60,444 nucleotides of DNA from Chara braunii. Taxonomy: Eukaryota > Streptophyta > Charophyceae > Charales > Characeae. A program made the translations under genes and the position numbers. The notes beneath the pieces are model-generated. The model had not been told where the DNA came from and made no database searches. It saw only the letters and a program-made list of their open reading frames with translations. Below are positions 60,054-60,444 of this stretch, one piece after another (the first letter of the stretch is position 1; each line of letters begins with the position of its first letter). Location of the stretch: contig BFEA01000426.1 of NCBI GenBank assembly GCA_003427395.1, positions 483,293 to 543,736 on the forward strand, written 5' to 3'.

Positions 60054-60265
60054 AGAAACGAGTGTATCTAGCCACCTTTTGTGGCCGAATGCACGTCTCG
60101 CTGTCCAGAGTGCATTGGTCGTGGATTGTAGAGAAAGTGTCCGAATGCACGTGTCGCTCTCTTGATTCTCATTGGGCGTCGCCACACGCCGCACGAAGCG
60201 AGAAAAAAATAAAAGGAAGTTGAAACGAGTGTATCTTGCCGCCTTTTGCTGCCGAATGCACTCTT
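60054..60265. repeat. two copies of a GAGTGTATCTTGCC element
   Basis: AACGAGTGTATCTAGCCACC (60057) and AACGAGTGTATCTTGCCGCC (60225) are each followed by TTTTGTGGC or TTTTGCTGC and CGAATGCAC. Both relate to the hairpin at 59677. Confidence 0.6.
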
Positions 60266-60444
60266 TTTTTTTTTTGAAATCCGTTTCGTGTCTGCGGGGA
60301 ACACGTCATGGGGATGATGATTCATCGGACAACGGCGCGCATTACAGTGTTGGATATTCTTCTTCTTCTTCTTTTTCTTCTCCTTCTTCTTTTTTATAGT
60401 ATTTTTGGGATGTCTTTTTCTGTTTTTTTTTTTTGGGGGGGGGG

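Overview
The window looks like nuclear DNA from a green-lineage eukaryote, most likely a streptophyte alga or plant with a large, repeat-rich genome; a charophyte such as Chara fits but is not proven. Four things point there. (1) Several U6 snRNA-derived sequences have the plant-type 3' end (ATCGAGAAATGG). (2) A tRNA-Pro(TGG) gene on the minus strand resembles plant mitochondrial trnP. (3) A minus-strand first exon at 20.7 kb encodes what looks like a chloroplast transit peptide and ends at a consensus splice donor. (4) There is a degraded LINE with a C-terminal zinc-finger-like region, as in plant LINEs. No bacterial-style gene or operon is present, and most open frames in the window are artefacts of microsatellites or pyrimidine-rich DNA.

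Layout. 1-11 kb: low-gene DNA with microsatellites, local duplications and SINE-like fragments, plus one possible exon at 3.2-3.4 kb. 11.6-15.1 kb: a cluster of hammerhead-ribozyme sequences. One is a complete type III hammerhead (11655-11711); four are degraded. They come with a repeated tail and an intact-looking tRNA-Pro(TGG). 16-20 kb: tRNA-like SINE pieces, U6 pseudogenes and two CCCGGG-type MITEs. 20.1-21.6 kb: GC-rich, with the start of a putative plastid-protein gene on the minus strand. 22.8-23.6 kb: a GA-linked satellite. 24.4-31.7 kb: a more GC-rich stretch with little coding evidence and many hairpins. Its centre is an array of ten same-strand hairpins (28.28-29.10 kb) with a constant TAAGAT loop and stems that change in a compensatory way, followed by three longer covarying hairpins (29.4-29.7 kb). 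31.7-48 kb: AT-rich DNA with many copies of MITE-like elements whose ends are GC-rich palindromes, plus a 54-bp minisatellite. 49.9-53.9 kb: a dead LINE. 54-60.4 kb: AT-rich and microsatellite DNA with a second U6 pseudogene split by a poly(A) retroposon.

How the parts relate. Only one real gene start is reasonably supported; the rest is a community of mobile elements. The most notable items are the hammerhead family, which resembles a retrozyme-like non-autonomous retroelement; the covarying hairpin array, which I cannot assign to any known family; two U6 copies broken in the same central region by poly(A)-tailed insertions; and MITE families that share an AT-rich core but carry different terminal palindrome words. 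All calls are from reading the sequence; no search or folding program was run.
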